From Pseudoalteromonas shioyasakiensis (GTDB lineage Bacteria > Pseudomonadota > Gammaproteobacteria > Enterobacterales > Alteromonadaceae), in the NCBI RefSeq assembly GCF_022398475.1, contig NZ_JAKEVM010000020.1:1-45040 (forward strand): 45,040 nt of DNA. Direction: 5' to 3'. The stretch's first letter is position 1; every line of letters begins with the position of its first letter. The position numbers and the translations under genes are program-made. The notes under the pieces were generated by a model. The model was not told where the DNA came from and did no database searches. It saw only the letters and a list, made by a program, of their open reading frames with translations. Shown here one piece after another: positions 7,314-18,234 of the stretch.

Positions 7314-8616
7314 AGAGTGTCTCCCATAGAATTCCATCTTCAACACTGTGCTGCTCACTAATAAAGTAGCCAACTACTTGCACAAGTTGATCGTTATAAA
7401 AAATTAGTGGTGTCTGCGCACGTAACCAAGGAGCTACTTTGGCATCTTTAAACCAATGCTTTAAAGTATTTGAGCCGGGTTTATGCAAAGGCTTTATACG
7501 CGCTTGTGGCTTATTAAATTCAACCCTTACTTGCTCATCCGGCTTTGGTTGTCTAATACCCTTACCCGCTTTCACTATTAGTTTTCGGCCACCAATCAGT
7601 TCAACGCTTTGCAAAGCAATATCCATCGCCTCAGGTATTGCCTGCTCTTTCACAAAGTACCAATGTTGCTGATGCCGACGAACATCGCCGCTTTGCAAAC
7701 AAATTTTTAACTGGGCATCAGTTTTTGCCGTTAAACCTTGCTCAATAATTTGCTGTAGCTGATTCTCTGAAGGTAGTTGATGGGTAAACTGATTCAGCCA
7801 CGCACGTACAAGGTTTGCTTGTCTGGGCTTACTAAACCCCGCAATTGCATCGCAGCTTAAACCACCCTGTGAATTTTGGCAGTTTGTAAGGTCGCTTTGA
7901 GTATATTCATCGAGCAGTGATTGCTGCTTTTGTAACAGCCGAATACTGCGCGCTGCACTTTTTTCAAACCCTTGAAAACGCTCCGTTAAAATGGGCAGAA
8001 CCTGATGACGTAAAAAATTGCGGTCAAAGCGCTCATCAACATTTGAATCATCGGTGATATGGGTAATAGCAAATTCACTGGCAAATTGTTCAATTTGCTC
8101 ACGAGTGATATTAATCAGCGGTCTAAAACATACACGCCCAGACGCTAACAATCGCGTTTGTGGCATCGATGCTAAACCCTGCAAGCCAGAACCACGCTTT
8201 AGACGAAGTAAGAAGGTCTCAAGTTGATCATTTAAGTGCTGACCAAGCAGTATTACACTACCTGGTATACAGTTTTCGTCTAGTGCTTGGTAACGAGCCT
8301 CTCTTGCTTGTGCCTCAAGTGATGTACGCGAGCGCTCATAAATTTCAACGTGCACCGCTTTAAATGCGACATCGAGCTCTTCACACAGCGATTGGCAAAA
8401 CCCCTGCCACTTATCAGCATACTTGCTCAAACCATGATTAACATACACAGCTTCAATTTTAAGTTCTGAGTGCTGCTGTTGAGCTTGTTTTATTAAATGT
8501 AACAATACAACCGAATCAACACCGCCAGATAAGGCAACGCTAAAGCTACTTTGCTGAGCGTTCAGTAAAGGCTGCAATTGTGCTAAAAAATGGTGGTATA
8601 GATCTGATGTTTGCAT
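7306..8616 (-). CDS. tilS: tRNA(Ile)-lysidine synthetase TilS
   Basis: Attaches lysine to C34 of the CAU-anticodon tRNA(Ile2) using ATP, converting its codon reading from AUG to AUA and its charging identity from Met to Ile; essential in bacteria. The N-terminal ATP-pyrophosphatase PP-loop is S30-G-G-V-D-S35, followed by the TilS core (NHGL, then GQHLNDQLETFLLRLKRGSGLQGL) and the C-terminal TilS domains (last 80 residues: PGSNTLKHWFKDAKVAPWLR). The length of 436 residues matches the E. coli enzyme. It lies downstream of accA on the same strand but is separated by a terminator, with a TATAAT box at 8660-8655, so it probably has its own promoter. Confidence 0.97.
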   Translation of the reverse strand: MQTSDLYHHFLAQLQPLLNAQQSSFSVALSGGVDSVVLLHLIKQAQQQHSELKIEAVYVNHGLSKYADKWQGFCQSLCEELDVAFKAVHVEIYERSRTSLEAQAREARYQALDENCIPGSVILLGQHLNDQLETFLLRLKRGSGLQGLASMPQTRLLASGRVCFRPLINITREQIEQFASEFAITHITDDSNVDERFDRNFLRHQVLPILTERFQGFEKSAARSIRLLQKQQSLLDEYTQSDLTNCQNSQGGLSCDAIAGFSKPRQANLVRAWLNQFTHQLPSENQLQQIIEQGLTAKTDAQLKICLQSGDVRRHQQHWYFVKEQAIPEAMDIALQSVELIGGRKLIVKAGKGIRQPKPDEQVRVEFNKPQARIKPLHKPGSNTLKHWFKDAKVAPWLRAQTPLIFYNDQLVQVVGYFISEQHSVEDGILWETLYE

Positions 8617-8654
8617 TTAAAACCAATGAGTATACAAGCGTCTTTGTTATCGGC

Positions 8655-8660
8655 ATTATA
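8655..8660 (-). promoter_or_regulatory. Perfect TATAAT -10 box for tilS
   Basis: On the minus strand an exact TATAAT lies a few bases after the T-tract of the accA terminator and 39 bp before the tilS ATG. No good -35 hexamer is seen; the -35 position falls inside the terminator hairpin. Confidence 0.5.
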
Positions 8661-8664
8661 AAAC

Positions 8665-8691
8665 AAAAAAAGCCGCAAAAGCGGCTTTTTT
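8665..8691 (-). terminator. Intrinsic terminator of the lpxB-rnhB-dnaE-accA unit
   Basis: The AAAAAAGCCGC / GCGGCTTTTTT hairpin has a 4-nt loop and a T-run on either strand. It follows the accA stop codon by about 17 bp. Confidence 0.9.
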
Positions 8692-8707
8692 CAATTTTAA
8701 GCTGTGT

Positions 8708-9664
8708 TTAGCAATAGCCAAACGACATTAAACGTTTGTAACGCTGATCAAGCATTTCATCTAGTGAAAGGCCTTGTAAGTCAGCTAGATCACGCTTAAG
8801 TTGGTTTTTAAGGTTACGCGCCATCGCATCGTAATTACGATGTGCGCCACCAAGTGGCTCATCAATTACGTTGTTGATTAAATCAAGCTCTTTAACACGT
8901 GCAGCTGTTACACCCATGGCTTCTGCTGCTAATGGTGCCTTGTCTGCGCTTTTCCATAAGATTGATGCACAACCTTCTGGCGAAATTACAGAGTAAGTGC
9001 TGTATTGCAACATGTTAACGCGGTCGCCCACACCAATTGCTAATGCACCACCAGAACCACCTTCACCGATAACAGTACAGATAGTTGGTACTTTTAACGC
9101 AGCCATCACTTTAAGGTTACGCGCAATAGCTTCACTTTGACCACGCTCTTCAGCGCCAACACCTGGGTATGCACCTGGAGTGTCGATAAATGTCATGATT
9201 GGCATTTTGAAACGCTCAGCCATTTCCATTAAGCGTAATGCTTTACGGTAACCTTCTGGCTTTGGCATACCAAAGTTGCGTTTAATTTTTTCAGCCGTGT
9301 CACGCCCTTTTTGTTGGCCAATAACCATCACTGGTTGACCTTCAAAACGTGCAACACCACCTAAAATAGCTGGATCGTTAGCAAAAGTACGGTCGCCTGC
9401 TAGTTCGTCAAATTCCGTGAAAATGCGCTCGATGTAATCACGAGTATAAGGACGCAACGGATGACGGGCTAACTGAGAAACCTGCCAAGCACCTAATTCA
9501 GAGAAAATTTTCTCTTTCATTTCAGCACTTTTCTCTTTTAATCGACTGACTTCCTCTTCTAATCCAAGGTCTAATTCGCCAGCGCGGCTTACATTTTGTA
9601 ATTCTTCAATTTTTGCTTCTAATTCTGCGATTGGAAGCTCAAAATCAAGATAATTGAGGCTCAT
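8708..9664 (-). CDS. accA: Acetyl-CoA carboxylase carboxyltransferase subunit alpha
   Basis: Alpha subunit of the carboxyltransferase that, with AccD, moves the carboxyl group from biotin on AccB to acetyl-CoA to give malonyl-CoA, the committed step of fatty acid synthesis. The 318 residues match the family length. The N-terminal [22 protein letters not shown] helix is typical, and the crotonase-like core includes [22 protein letters not shown] and [15 protein letters not shown], which shape the acyl-CoA pocket and oxyanion hole. It is the last gene of the unit, 16 bp after dnaE, an order also found in E. coli. Confidence 0.98.
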   Translation of the reverse strand: MSLNYLDFELPIAELEAKIEELQNVSRAGELDLGLEEEVSRLKEKSAEMKEKIFSELGAWQVSQLARHPLRPYTRDYIERIFTEFDELAGDRTFANDPAILGGVARFEGQPVMVIGQQKGRDTAEKIKRNFGMPKPEGYRKALRLMEMAERFKMPIMTFIDTPGAYPGVGAEERGQSEAIARNLKVMAALKVPTICTVIGEGGSGGALAIGVGDRVNMLQYSTYSVISPEGCASILWKSADKAPLAAEAMGVTAARVKELDLINNVIDEPLGGAHRNYDAMARNLKNQLKRDLADLQGLSLDEMLDQRYKRLMSFGYC

Positions 9665-9680
9665 GCTCTAAACTACCTAA

Positions 9681-12600
9681 TTAATTAAATTCTAGTTCTA
9701 CATCTTGCGCCGCCATCAGCGATAACTTATGAAGCAAGTCATCACTCGGCGTAACACACCATTCGGTTCCTAAGGTAATCTCAGCCAACGCATCCGGACG
9801 TTGATAGAATACTTTAATAGGACAAGTACCAAACTTATAAGGTTCCAGTACTTTTTGTAAATTATCGAAGAAGTTCGCCTCGATCTGCACCATATTCAAG
9901 GTCATTTTAATCGCTTTTATACGTTTTTCTCGCGCCTCAGCGATGGTGCATATGTCTCTAGCGGTCATTGTAATGCCACCAGAGAAGTTATCAAAGCTGA
10001 CCTGTCCAGATATTACCAAGATATTGTTTACTTGCAGCAAATCTTGGTACATTTCAAACTGTTCTGGGAATAAGCGTACATCAATACGGGCACTCTTGTC
10101 ATCTAAAGTTACAAGACCCCATCGATTTCCCTTTTTGTTTATCAAGGTACGGGCAGAAATCACTAAGCCTGCAGCCGTTGACTGCACATCGCGGTTAGTG
10201 GGTTGTAAATCGACCAGCCTTCCTGATGTATAATGCTTTAACTCTTTACGATACTGATTAATTGGGTGGCCAGTTAAATACAGACCTAAAGTTTCTTTCT
10301 CACCATCTAGCCACTCATTGTCGGTTAAATCTGTGGCTTTGATAAATGCTTGTTCAACTTCATCTGGCTCTGTGGCAAGTAATCCAAATAAATCTGCCTG
10401 CCCTAATGACTCAGCCTTATGATGCTGATCGGCCGCTCGCATAGCATCTTTTAAGCTTGCTAATAAGGTTGCACGGCCAGGTTGGGTTTTATCTGGGCCA
10501 AGTTGATCGAGCGCTCCGGCATAAATGAGCTTTTCAACAACTCGCTTGTTTAAACGCTTTAAGTCAACACGGGCACAAAAATCAAATAAGTCCTTAAACG
10601 GGCCACCTTCGCTACGGGCTTCTAAAATAGCTTCAACAGGCGCCTCACCAACCCCTTTAATGGCACCGATACCGTAAACAATTTCACCTTGTAGATTAAC
10701 CGTAAACTTGTACTCACCGGCATTTACATCTGGCGGTAACAAGGTCAGTTTCATGTTTTCACATTCATCTACCAAGGTAACAATTTTATCGGTGTTATCC
10801 ATATCCGCCGACATTACCGCAGCCATAAACTCTGCTGGGTAGTGGGTTTTCATCCACAACGTTTGGTACGATACTAAGGCATAAGCAGCTGAGTGAGATT
10901 TGTTAAAACCATAACCTGCGAACTTCTCTACCAAGTCGAAGATTTTCATTGCAAGTTCGCCGTCAACTCCGTTATTAACAGCTCCTTCTTCGAAGGTTGA
11001 ACGTTGCTTTGCCATCTCCTCTGGTTTTTTCTTACCCATCGCACGACGCAGCATGTCAGCGCCACCTAGCGTATAACCAGCCAGTACCTGCGCAATCTGC
11101 ATTACCTGTTCTTGATAAAGAATGATACCGTAGGTCGGTTCTAGAATGGGTATCAAGCTATCGTGTTGCCACTGCACATCTGGGTAAGATAGCTCTTCGC
11201 GGCCATGCTTACGGTCGATAAAGTTATCTACCATGCCTGATTGCAATGGACCAGGGCGGAATAGTGCTACCAGTGCGATCATATCTTCGAAGCAGTCGGG
11301 CTTTAGACGACGAATAAGGTCTTTCATACCACGAGATTCTAACTGGAATACCGCGGTGGTTTCGGCGCGTAGCAATAACTCAATACTTGGCTTATCATCA
11401 AGTGGAATAGCGTTGATATCAACCGGCTCTTTACCCTCTCGGGCTAAGCGCTCGTTAGTCATATCAATTGCCCACTGCAAGATGGTAAGTGTTCTTAAAC
11501 CTAAGAAGTCGAATTTAACTAAACCCGCCGTCTCAACGTCGTTTTTATCAAATTGCGTTACCGGGAATTTACCCTCATCATCACAATAAAGAGCAGCAAA
11601 GTCAGTGATAGTGGTTGGTGATATTACAACACCACCAGCGTGCTTACCGGCGTTACGTGTACAGCCTTCAAGGATGCGACACATATCAATAAGCTCTTTA
11701 ACCTCTTCATCACCGTCGTAGGCTTCTTGTAAACGCGGCTCAACATCAAACGCTTTAGCCAAGGTCATGCCCGGATCGCCCGGTACTAGTTTAGAAATAC
11801 GATCAACAAAGCCGTAAGGGTGACCAAGTACACGGCCTACGTCACGGATAACCGCTTTTGCAGCCATGGTACCAAAGGTAATGATCTGAGATACCGCGTC
11901 ACGACCATAAAGTGCCGCTACGTGATCAATTACCTCATCACGCCTATCCATACAGAAATCGACGTCGAAATCGGGCATTGAGATACGTTCTGGGTTCAAG
12001 AAACGTTCGAATAGTAAGTCAAATTCAAGCGGATCAAGGTCGGTGATCTTCAGTGCATAAGCAACCAATGAACCAGCACCAGAACCACGCCCTGGACCTA
12101 CCGGAATATTGTTATCTTTACTCCACTGAATGAACTCCATTACGATCAAGAAGTAACCCGGGAAACCCATTTGGTTGATTACGTCGAGCTCTATTTTCAG
12201 ACGCTCATCATACTCGCCACGTTTCTCTTTACGCTCTTGCTCATCTGGGAATAAAAACTGTAAACGCTCTTCAAGGCCATCTTCAGAGACCTTAACCAAG
12301 AAGTCTTCAATTTTCAGCGAACCGGTTGGGTAATCTGGTAAGAAGTAAGTTCCTAGCTGCACGGTCACATTACAGCGCTTAGCAATTTCAACGGTGTTTT
12401 CTAACGCTTCAGGAATATCGCTAAATAGCTCAGCCATTTGCTCTGCTGTTTTAAGATATTGCTGCTCAGAAAAACGTTTTGGTCTACGTTTATCTTCTAA
12501 GGTGTAACCGTCATGGATTGCCACGCGTATTTCATGGGCTTCAAAGTTTTCTGGTTTTAAAAACACCACTTCGTTAGTTGCCACTACAGGTAACTGCTCT

Positions 12601-13172
12601 TTTGTAGCAAGCTCAACAGCTAGGTGTAAATAGTCTTCTTCTAAAGCACGTTCCGTACGAATAAGCTCAATGTAATAATGATCGCTAAAATGTTGCTTAT
12701 AAAAGCTAACGACCGATTCAATAAGCCCAGGGTTACCTTTTAATAGGGCTTTACCTAAGTCGCCATCTTTAGCACCAGATAATAAAATTAGGCCTTTTTT
12801 GTGCTCCACCAGCCACTCACGGTCAACCACTGGGCGGTGAAATAAATGTCCGCGCTGGTATGCTTTAGAGATCAATAAAGTAAGGTTTTTATAACCTTCG
12901 TTATCTTTCGCTAAGATAGTAATTCGGCTAGGTTCATCTTCAAATTCAGGGCTTCTTAACCAAAAGTCTGCGCCGACAATAGGCTTAATACCAGCGCCAT
13001 GGGCAGCGCCATAAAAACGCACCAAACCACATAAGTTCATCTGATCGGTGATAGCCAACGCAGGCATTTGCAGCTCTTCTGCTTTAGCGACAATTGGCTT
13101 AGTTTTAGCTAGGCCATCCACCATTGAGAAATCTGAGTGAACACGTAAGTGAACAAATTGTGGCGCAGGCAT
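9681..13172 (-). CDS. dnaE: DNA polymerase III subunit alpha
   Basis: Catalytic subunit of the replicative polymerase. The PHP domain opens the protein ([20 protein letters not shown]). The C-family polymerase core carries the metal-binding aspartates in [16 protein letters not shown] (near residue 400). The helix-hairpin-helix and OB-fold regions follow (OB near residues 985-1070), then a C-terminal tau-binding part. At 1163 residues it is practically the size of E. coli DnaE (1160). The ATG overlaps the rnhB stop codon by one base (TAATG), with AAGGAG inside the end of rnhB, so the two are translationally coupled. No frameshift or truncation. Confidence 0.99.
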   Translation of the reverse strand: MPAPQFVHLRVHSDFSMVDGLAKTKPIVAKAEELQMPALAITDQMNLCGLVRFYGAAHGAGIKPIVGADFWLRSPEFEDEPSRITILAKDNEGYKNLTLLISKAYQRGHLFHRPVVDREWLVEHKKGLILLSGAKDGDLGKALLKGNPGLIESVVSFYKQHFSDHYYIELIRTERALEEDYLHLAVELATKEQLPVVATNEVVFLKPENFEAHEIRVAIHDGYTLEDKRRPKRFSEQQYLKTAEQMAELFSDIPEALENTVEIAKRCNVTVQLGTYFLPDYPTGSLKIEDFLVKVSEDGLEERLQFLFPDEQERKEKRGEYDERLKIELDVINQMGFPGYFLIVMEFIQWSKDNNIPVGPGRGSGAGSLVAYALKITDLDPLEFDLLFERFLNPERISMPDFDVDFCMDRRDEVIDHVAALYGRDAVSQIITFGTMAAKAVIRDVGRVLGHPYGFVDRISKLVPGDPGMTLAKAFDVEPRLQEAYDGDEEVKELIDMCRILEGCTRNAGKHAGGVVISPTTITDFAALYCDDEGKFPVTQFDKNDVETAGLVKFDFLGLRTLTILQWAIDMTNERLAREGKEPVDINAIPLDDKPSIELLLRAETTAVFQLESRGMKDLIRRLKPDCFEDMIALVALFRPGPLQSGMVDNFIDRKHGREELSYPDVQWQHDSLIPILEPTYGIILYQEQVMQIAQVLAGYTLGGADMLRRAMGKKKPEEMAKQRSTFEEGAVNNGVDGELAMKIFDLVEKFAGYGFNKSHSAAYALVSYQTLWMKTHYPAEFMAAVMSADMDNTDKIVTLVDECENMKLTLLPPDVNAGEYKFTVNLQGEIVYGIGAIKGVGEAPVEAILEARSEGGPFKDLFDFCARVDLKRLNKRVVEKLIYAGALDQLGPDKTQPGRATLLASLKDAMRAADQHHKAESLGQADLFGLLATEPDEVEQAFIKATDLTDNEWLDGEKETLGLYLTGHPINQYRKELKHYTSGRLVDLQPTNRDVQSTAAGLVISARTLINKKGNRWGLVTLDDKSARIDVRLFPEQFEMYQDLLQVNNILVISGQVSFDNFSGGITMTARDICTIAEAREKRIKAIKMTLNMVQIEANFFDNLQKVLEPYKFGTCPIKVFYQRPDALAEITLGTEWCVTPSDDLLHKLSLMAAQDVELEFN

Positions 13173-13777
13173 TACAGTTGCTCTCCTTTTAACGCCAAAA
13201 TGCGCTGAACAGGTTTAAAGCTTTTACGATGCTCTGCAATAGCACCGTATTGTTCAAGTGCTGCAAAGTGTGCTTTAGTTGGGTAACCTTTATGGCCTGC
13301 AAAACCATAGTCAGGGTAACGCTTATCAAGCTCAATCATTTCTTCGTCACGAGCAACTTTCGCTAGAATAGATGCTGCCGAAATCTCTTCAACTAGGCTA
13401 TCGCCTTTTACTACCGCCTGTGCTGGCACAGTTAATTGGCTAGGCACACGGTTACCATCAATAAAGACAAACTCAGGCTTTACGCTTAAGCCTTCAACCG
13501 CGCGGCTCATCGCGAGCATAGTGGCATGCAAAATATTTAACTCATCAATCTCGCTTGGACTACAACGACCAATAGCATAGCACAGGGCTTTTTCTTTTAT
13601 TTCTGCAGCTAATAATTGACGTTTTTTGTCTGATAACTTTTTAGAATCTGCTAACCCTGCAATAGGCTTATTTGGGTCCAATATTACCGCAGCGGTAACA
13701 ACATCACCCACTAATGGACCACGGCCAACTTCATCTACACCAGCAATATAATTAACATTCGGTCGTTCAATTTGCAT
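13172..13777 (-). CDS. rnhB: Ribonuclease HII
   Basis: Cleaves RNA in RNA-DNA hybrids and starts removal of misinserted ribonucleotides from DNA. The conserved N-terminal active-site segment [22 protein letters not shown] supplies the first acidic metal ligands (the Asp-Glu pair), and FVFIDGN and [14 protein letters not shown] carry the remaining ones. Its length of 201 residues is typical. The start overlaps the end of lpxB by 11 bp and its stop overlaps the dnaE ATG, placing it in the middle of a tightly coupled unit. Confidence 0.98.
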   Translation of the reverse strand: MQIERPNVNYIAGVDEVGRGPLVGDVVTAAVILDPNKPIAGLADSKKLSDKKRQLLAAEIKEKALCYAIGRCSPSEIDELNILHATMLAMSRAVEGLSVKPEFVFIDGNRVPSQLTVPAQAVVKGDSLVEEISAASILAKVARDEEMIELDKRYPDYGFAGHKGYPTKAHFAALEQYGAIAEHRKSFKPVQRILALKGEQL

Positions 13778-14924
13778 TTAGTAACTCCGCGACTGCCGCT
13801 GCAGCTTGTTCATTGGCATTTAATCTAATGTTTTTATGTATGGCTAAAAAGCGCGCTTTTAGTTCGCTGTTATCGGTATTCAACATAGGTGTTAGCGCAG
13901 CCGATAGGTTTTCAACATTACATTCAGTTTGTAAGTATTCTGGAACGAGTTCTTCATCGGCTAATAAATTAGGCAACGAGAAATACTTAATGTTAAAAGT
14001 AAATAAGGTTTTGAAAATCCAGTAACTCAGTGGCTTAATTTTGTAGCCCACAACCATCGGCTTTTTGTACAGCATACCTTCAAGCGTTGCGGTTCCTGAG
14101 GCAAGTAAAATGGCATCAGCCGCTTGCATTGCAAGGTTTGACTGACCATCCAATAATTGCAGTTTTAGATCAGGGGCTGTTTTTTCTAAAATTTCACAAA
14201 ACTGTGCTTTTCGTTTTTCATTGACTAACGGAACCACAATTTTAAGGTCAGGGTTTTGCGCTTGCAATTTAGCCGCTGTTTCAATGTAGGTTTCGCTTAA
14301 AAGCCCTACTTCAGAACCTCGGCTACCTGGTAACAACGCAAGTACTTTATCAGTTTGTGCTAAACCTAGTTGGTTACGAGCCTCGGTTTGGTCGTGCTCA
14401 AGGGCAATATCATCAGCCAAAGTATGACCCACAAAGGTACAAGGTACATCGTGCTTATCGTAAAAGGCTTTTTCGAACGGTAATAATGCCAGCACTAAAT
14501 TAGTGGCGGCACTGATTTTATGAATACGTTTTTCGCGCCACGCCCACACTGATGGGCTAACATATTGTACTGTTTTAATACCCGCCTCTTTTAACGGTTT
14601 TTCGACACGTAAGTTAAAGTCAGGGGCATCGATACCAATAAATACATCTGGTGGGTTGTCGATAAAATGCTGCACCAATTGTTTGCGTATTTTTAGTAGG
14701 CGCGGTAATCGGCCTAGTACTTCAACTAGGCCCATTACAGATAATTCGTCCATATCGAATAATGTTTTACAGCCAGCCGCTTGCATACGCGGGCCTGCAA
14801 TCCCTTCAAATATGGCATCCGGAAAACGGCGTTTAAGTGCTTTTACTAGCCCTTCACCTAAAATATCACCTGATAACTCACCTGCCACCAAGGCAATACG
14901 TAACGGCTTTGTTTGTTCTTTCAT
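13767..14924 (-). CDS. lpxB: Lipid-A-disaccharide synthase
   Basis: GT19 glycosyltransferase that condenses UDP-2,3-diacylglucosamine with lipid X to form the lipid A disaccharide at the inner-membrane surface. The N-terminal [17 protein letters not shown] and [17 protein letters not shown] segments are diagnostic, and [10 protein letters not shown] matches the nucleotide-binding part. I start at the ATG that gives [16 protein letters not shown], which aligns with the E. coli N-terminus and gives 385 residues; a GTG nine codons upstream (14951) lacks a ribosome binding site. Unlike in E. coli, lpxA is not immediately upstream: the gene heads its own unit and faces divergently away from cydA. 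Confidence 0.97.
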   Translation of the reverse strand: MKEQTKPLRIALVAGELSGDILGEGLVKALKRRFPDAIFEGIAGPRMQAAGCKTLFDMDELSVMGLVEVLGRLPRLLKIRKQLVQHFIDNPPDVFIGIDAPDFNLRVEKPLKEAGIKTVQYVSPSVWAWREKRIHKISAATNLVLALLPFEKAFYDKHDVPCTFVGHTLADDIALEHDQTEARNQLGLAQTDKVLALLPGSRGSEVGLLSETYIETAAKLQAQNPDLKIVVPLVNEKRKAQFCEILEKTAPDLKLQLLDGQSNLAMQAADAILLASGTATLEGMLYKKPMVVGYKIKPLSYWIFKTLFTFNIKYFSLPNLLADEELVPEYLQTECNVENLSAALTPMLNTDNSELKARFLAIHKNIRLNANEQAAAAVAELLNAN

Positions 14925-15238
14925 TCGTTGATAATTCGCAACTTTTGGCACTAATAAAAACGAGTTTACCGTGTTTTAGCAGTCGGATAAATGTCACAGA
15001 GTTAATAAATACTAGAAATCGAAATTAGCCTGCCTACTTGCTCATTGGTTGAGCATTTATTTGCGCGTGTAGCCTGCAGGTTTACTCGCTACTATCTAAA
15101 AAGAGCTTAAAAAAGAATAAAATAAGCCATAGCAAAACGGCTTTTTATAACGATTAAATATTTGAAACTTTAGAGCTTTATCTCTAATCTGTAGAAAAGG
15201 TGAGCAGGATTAATTCATCTTTATTTCGTATTTTCCTA

Positions 15239-15266
15239 TTGACTAAAATGAATACAGGTTTAATAT
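15239..15266 (+). promoter_or_regulatory. Probable sigma70 promoter of the cyd operon
   Basis: TTGACT (15239-15244) and TAATAT (15261-15266) are 16 bp apart; the alternative AATATT gives 17 bp. Transcription would begin near 15274, at the left arm of the inverted repeat. Confidence 0.5.
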
Positions 15267-15271
15267 TTGCA

Positions 15272-15295
15272 AAGTTTCAATAATTACTGAAACTT
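15272..15295. promoter_or_regulatory. Inverted repeat AAGTTTCA-N8-TGAAACTT, candidate operator of cydA
   Basis: Perfect 8-bp arms are separated by 8 bp, right at the predicted transcription start and 51 bp before the cydA ATG. A third copy, TGAAACTT, lies at 15163-15170. The layout suits a dimeric repressor or activator; the regulator is not identifiable. Confidence 0.45.
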
Positions 15296-15346
15296 CATAA
15301 TCAATATTTGTCGTGTCTACCGCACCCGCTAACAAGGAGCTAAACA

Positions 15347-16933
15347 ATGATAGATGAAACATTTGTGGATCTATCGCGATTGCAATTTGCAATCACTGCC
15401 CTATTTCACTTCCTATTTGTTCCCCTTACCTTAGGTATGACGTGGATTTTAGTGATCATGGAATCCGTTTACGTGATGACAGGTCGCGAAATTTATCGTG
15501 ATATGACTAAGTTCTGGGGTAAGTTGTTTGGTATTAACTTTGCGATTGGTGTGGCAACAGGTCTAACCATGGAGTTTGAGTTTGGTACCAACTGGTCTTA
15601 TTACTCTCACTATGTGGGCGATATATTTGGCGCACCGCTAGCGATTGAAGGCTTAATGGCTTTCTTCTTAGAATCAACCTTTGTCGGTATGTTCTTTTTA
15701 GGCTGGGAGCGTTTGAGTAAACGTCAGCATCTAGGTGCTACCTTCTTAATGGCTTTAGGGACTAACTTATCTGCGTTATGGATTTTAGTAGCAAATGGTT
15801 GGATGCAAAACCCAGTAGGTGCTGAATTTAACTACCAAACCATGCGCATGGAAATGACTAGCTTTGCTGAATTGGTATTTAACCCAGTCGCACAGGTTAA
15901 GTTTATTCATACCGTATCAGCAGGTTATGTTGCAGCATCTATGTTTGTACTTGGTATTAGTAGCTGGTACATCTTAAAAGGTCGCGACCTTGCTTTTGCT
16001 AAGCGTTCGTTCTCGGTTGCTTCAGGGTTTGGTTTAGCGTCTATTCTTTGTGTTATTTTACTTGGTGATGAATCTGGCTACGAAGTTGGCGAGGTGCAAA
16101 AAGTCAAACTCGCAACCATTGAAGCTGAGTGGCATACCGAAGAAGCCCCTGCCGCATTTACTTTGGTTGGTATTCCTGACTCAGAAGAACAAGTCACCCA
16201 CGCCGCTGTAAAAATCCCCTATGCACTGGGTATCATTGCGACTCGCTCTATCGACGAGCAAGTAACGGGTATTAAAGACCTTGAAGAGCAGCACGAAGTA
16301 CGTATTCGCAATGGCATGATTGCATACGAATACTTAGAAAAGCTTCGTGGCGGTGAAGACACACCAGAAAACATTGCAAAGTTCGATACCTTAAAAGACG
16401 ACCTTGGCTATGGTCTGCTACTTAAGCGCTATACCCCTAACGTGGTAGATGCAACAGAAGAGCACATTCAAAAAGCAGTGAAAGACTCAATCCCTCAAGT
16501 CGGCCCTATGTTCTGGTCATTTAGAATCATGGTTGGCTGTGGCGTGATCATGCTTGGTGTATTCGTCCTTGCATTTTATTACAACGCACACCGCATTATT
16601 GAGCAAAAGCGCTGGTTATTATGGGCTGCGGTATGGAGTATTCCTCTGCCTTGGATTGCCATTGAATTTGGTTGGATTGTTGCGGAGTACGGCCGCCAAC
16701 CGTGGGCAATTTCGGAAATTTTACCGACCTTCTTGGCAACCTCGTCACTCACGGTGAATGACTTATTGATTAGTATTACTGGTTTCTTAGTTTTCTATAC
16801 AGGTCTTGCTGCTGTAGAAGGCTGGCTGATGCTTCGCTTTATTAAACAAGGCCCAAGCTCACTTCATACCGGTAAATATCACCATGAACTTGCTAAAGCG
16901 GATTCACTTGCAAGCCAAGGAGCTCAGTCATGA
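15347..16933 (+). CDS. cydA: Cytochrome bd ubiquinol oxidase subunit I
   Basis: Heme-carrying subunit of the high-affinity terminal oxidase that oxidises ubiquinol and reduces oxygen to water in the inner membrane. The family hallmarks are in place: His21 in [13 protein letters not shown] (the b595 ligand region), a second His in [16 protein letters not shown] (b558 ligand), a quinol-binding Q-loop between about residues 250 and 380, and [16 protein letters not shown]. The length of 528 and the long Q-loop resemble the E. coli (long-Q) type. AAGGAG lies 8 nt upstream of the ATG. First gene of a five-gene operon; its stop overlaps the cydB start (ATGA). Confidence 0.98.
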   Translation: MIDETFVDLSRLQFAITALFHFLFVPLTLGMTWILVIMESVYVMTGREIYRDMTKFWGKLFGINFAIGVATGLTMEFEFGTNWSYYSHYVGDIFGAPLAIEGLMAFFLESTFVGMFFLGWERLSKRQHLGATFLMALGTNLSALWILVANGWMQNPVGAEFNYQTMRMEMTSFAELVFNPVAQVKFIHTVSAGYVAASMFVLGISSWYILKGRDLAFAKRSFSVASGFGLASILCVILLGDESGYEVGEVQKVKLATIEAEWHTEEAPAAFTLVGIPDSEEQVTHAAVKIPYALGIIATRSIDEQVTGIKDLEEQHEVRIRNGMIAYEYLEKLRGGEDTPENIAKFDTLKDDLGYGLLLKRYTPNVVDATEEHIQKAVKDSIPQVGPMFWSFRIMVGCGVIMLGVFVLAFYYNAHRIIEQKRWLLWAAVWSIPLPWIAIEFGWIVAEYGRQPWAISEILPTFLATSSLTVNDLLISITGFLVFYTGLAAVEGWLMLRFIKQGPSSLHTGKYHHELAKADSLASQGAQS

Positions 16934-18069
16934 TTTTTGATTACGAAACACTAAAACTAATCTGGTGGCTGTTAATTGGTGTCTTACTAATTGGCTTTGC
17001 AGTGACCGATGGCATGGATATGGGTGTGGCAATTTTGCTTCGCCTAGTTGGTAAAACCGATGTTGAACGCCGTACAGTTATTAACACCATTGGTGCTCAC
17101 TGGGATGGTAACCAAGTTTGGTTCATAACCGCTGGGGGCGCACTGTTTGCGGCTTGGCCTATGGTTTACGCGGCCGCTTTCTCTGGCTTTTACTTTGCTA
17201 TGATGCTGGTGTTATTTGCGTTATTTTTCAGACCGCTTGGTTTTGATTATCGCTCAAAAATAGATTCACCACGTTGGCGTAATAACTGGGATTGGGGCCT
17301 ATTTGCTGGCAGCTTTATTCCTGCTTTAGTATTTGGTGTGGCATTTGGTAACTTATTACTGGGCGTGCCTTATCATATCGACGACCTACTGCGTGTCAGT
17401 TATCAAGGTTCATTCTTTGCGTTATTAAACCCATTTGCCATTGTAGTTGGCTTAGTGAGTGTACTGATGCTGGTTGGTCACGCTGGTATGTGGTTACAAC
17501 TTCGTACTGATGCAGAGGTTGCTAAACGCTCAGCACAATATGGTCAATATGCACTGATGGCGTTTATTGTATTGTTTGCCTTAGCTGGTGTGTGGGTATC
17601 ACAAATTGACGGTTATAAAATCGTTAGCATGGGCGATACTCAAGGGTTTGCAAACCCGCTTGCTAAAACAGTAACGCAGGCACCGGGTGCATGGCTTGAT
17701 AACTATACAAAAATGCCATTAACCATGCTGTTCCCTGCCCTAGCATTCGTGATGGCGGCACTGGCAATTGTATTATCTAAATTACAAAAACCAGCAATGG
17801 CATTGGCTGCGTCAAGCTTAATGCTTGCAGGTGTGATTTTAACAGCGGGTATGTCAATGTTTCCGTTTGTGATGCCTTCGAGCAACAACCCAAATATTAG
17901 TTTAACTATGTGGGATGCGGTTTCGAGCCATATGACACTTAACGTGATGTTTATCGCTGCGGTTATTTTTGTACCACTTATTCTTATCTACACAACATGG
18001 TGTTATGTGAAGATGTGGCGCAAAGTAACGATTAGTGAAATTGAAAACAACACTCACGGTAGCTATTAA
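16930..18069 (+). CDS. cydB: Cytochrome bd ubiquinol oxidase subunit II
   Basis: Membrane partner of CydA with roughly nine transmembrane helices; it stabilises the heme-bearing subunit. The start [25 protein letters not shown], the segments [13 protein letters not shown] and [23 protein letters not shown], and the length of 379 residues are standard for the family. The ATG overlaps the cydA stop by 4 bp, so the two are translationally coupled in equal amounts. cydX follows after 12 bp with an AAGGAG site. Confidence 0.98.
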   Translation: MIFDYETLKLIWWLLIGVLLIGFAVTDGMDMGVAILLRLVGKTDVERRTVINTIGAHWDGNQVWFITAGGALFAAWPMVYAAAFSGFYFAMMLVLFALFFRPLGFDYRSKIDSPRWRNNWDWGLFAGSFIPALVFGVAFGNLLLGVPYHIDDLLRVSYQGSFFALLNPFAIVVGLVSVLMLVGHAGMWLQLRTDAEVAKRSAQYGQYALMAFIVLFALAGVWVSQIDGYKIVSMGDTQGFANPLAKTVTQAPGAWLDNYTKMPLTMLFPALAFVMAALAIVLSKLQKPAMALAASSLMLAGVILTAGMSMFPFVMPSSNNPNISLTMWDAVSSHMTLNVMFIAAVIFVPLILIYTTWCYVKMWRKVTISEIENNTHGSY

Positions 18070-18081
18070 GGAGATTTAAAT

Positions 18082-18234
18082 ATGTGGTATTTTGCCTGGA
18101 TTTTAGGTGTTCTATTAGCCTGTACACTTGGGGTGATCAACGTAATGTGGTACGAATTTCACCAACATAAAGATTCGATTGCTGATGATGAGCTAGAGCT
18201 GTACGCGAGACTCAAAAACACCGATGACAACTAA
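18082..18234 (+). CDS. cydX: Cytochrome bd oxidase small subunit CydX
   Basis: A 50-residue single-pass protein that begins MWYFAWILGVLLACTLGVIN, nearly identical over its first residues to E. coli CydX (MWYFAWILGTLLAC), the small subunit needed for stable, active bd oxidase. The helix spans about residues 4-22. The tail is longer and more charged than in the 37-residue E. coli protein and ends ARLKNTDDN. TAAGGAG lies 8 nt before the ATG. Its last 11 bp overlap the start of cydD, tying oxidase and exporter genes into one transcript. Confidence 0.93.
   Translation: MWYFAWILGVLLACTLGVINVMWYEFHQHKDSIADDELELYARLKNTDDN

Larger units (their letters stand above)
14925..15346. promoter_or_regulatory. 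422-bp divergent control region between lpxB and cydA
   Basis: No gene is visible. It must hold the lpxB promoter (none clearly recognised) and the cyd operon promoter (15239-15266). Other structure: a 6-bp hairpin TGCTCA / TGAGCA at 15039-15055, a weak AAGCC / GGCTT hairpin followed by T residues at 15124-15145, and three copies of TGAAACTT (one at 15163, two as an inverted pair at 15272-15295). I found no clear FNR box (TTGAT-N4-ATCAA). Confidence 0.6.

Noticed and set aside
15124..15145. Weak AAGCC/GGCTT hairpin with T residues upstream of cydA as a terminator
   Set aside because: Only about five paired bases and no gene on the plus strand that it could terminate.
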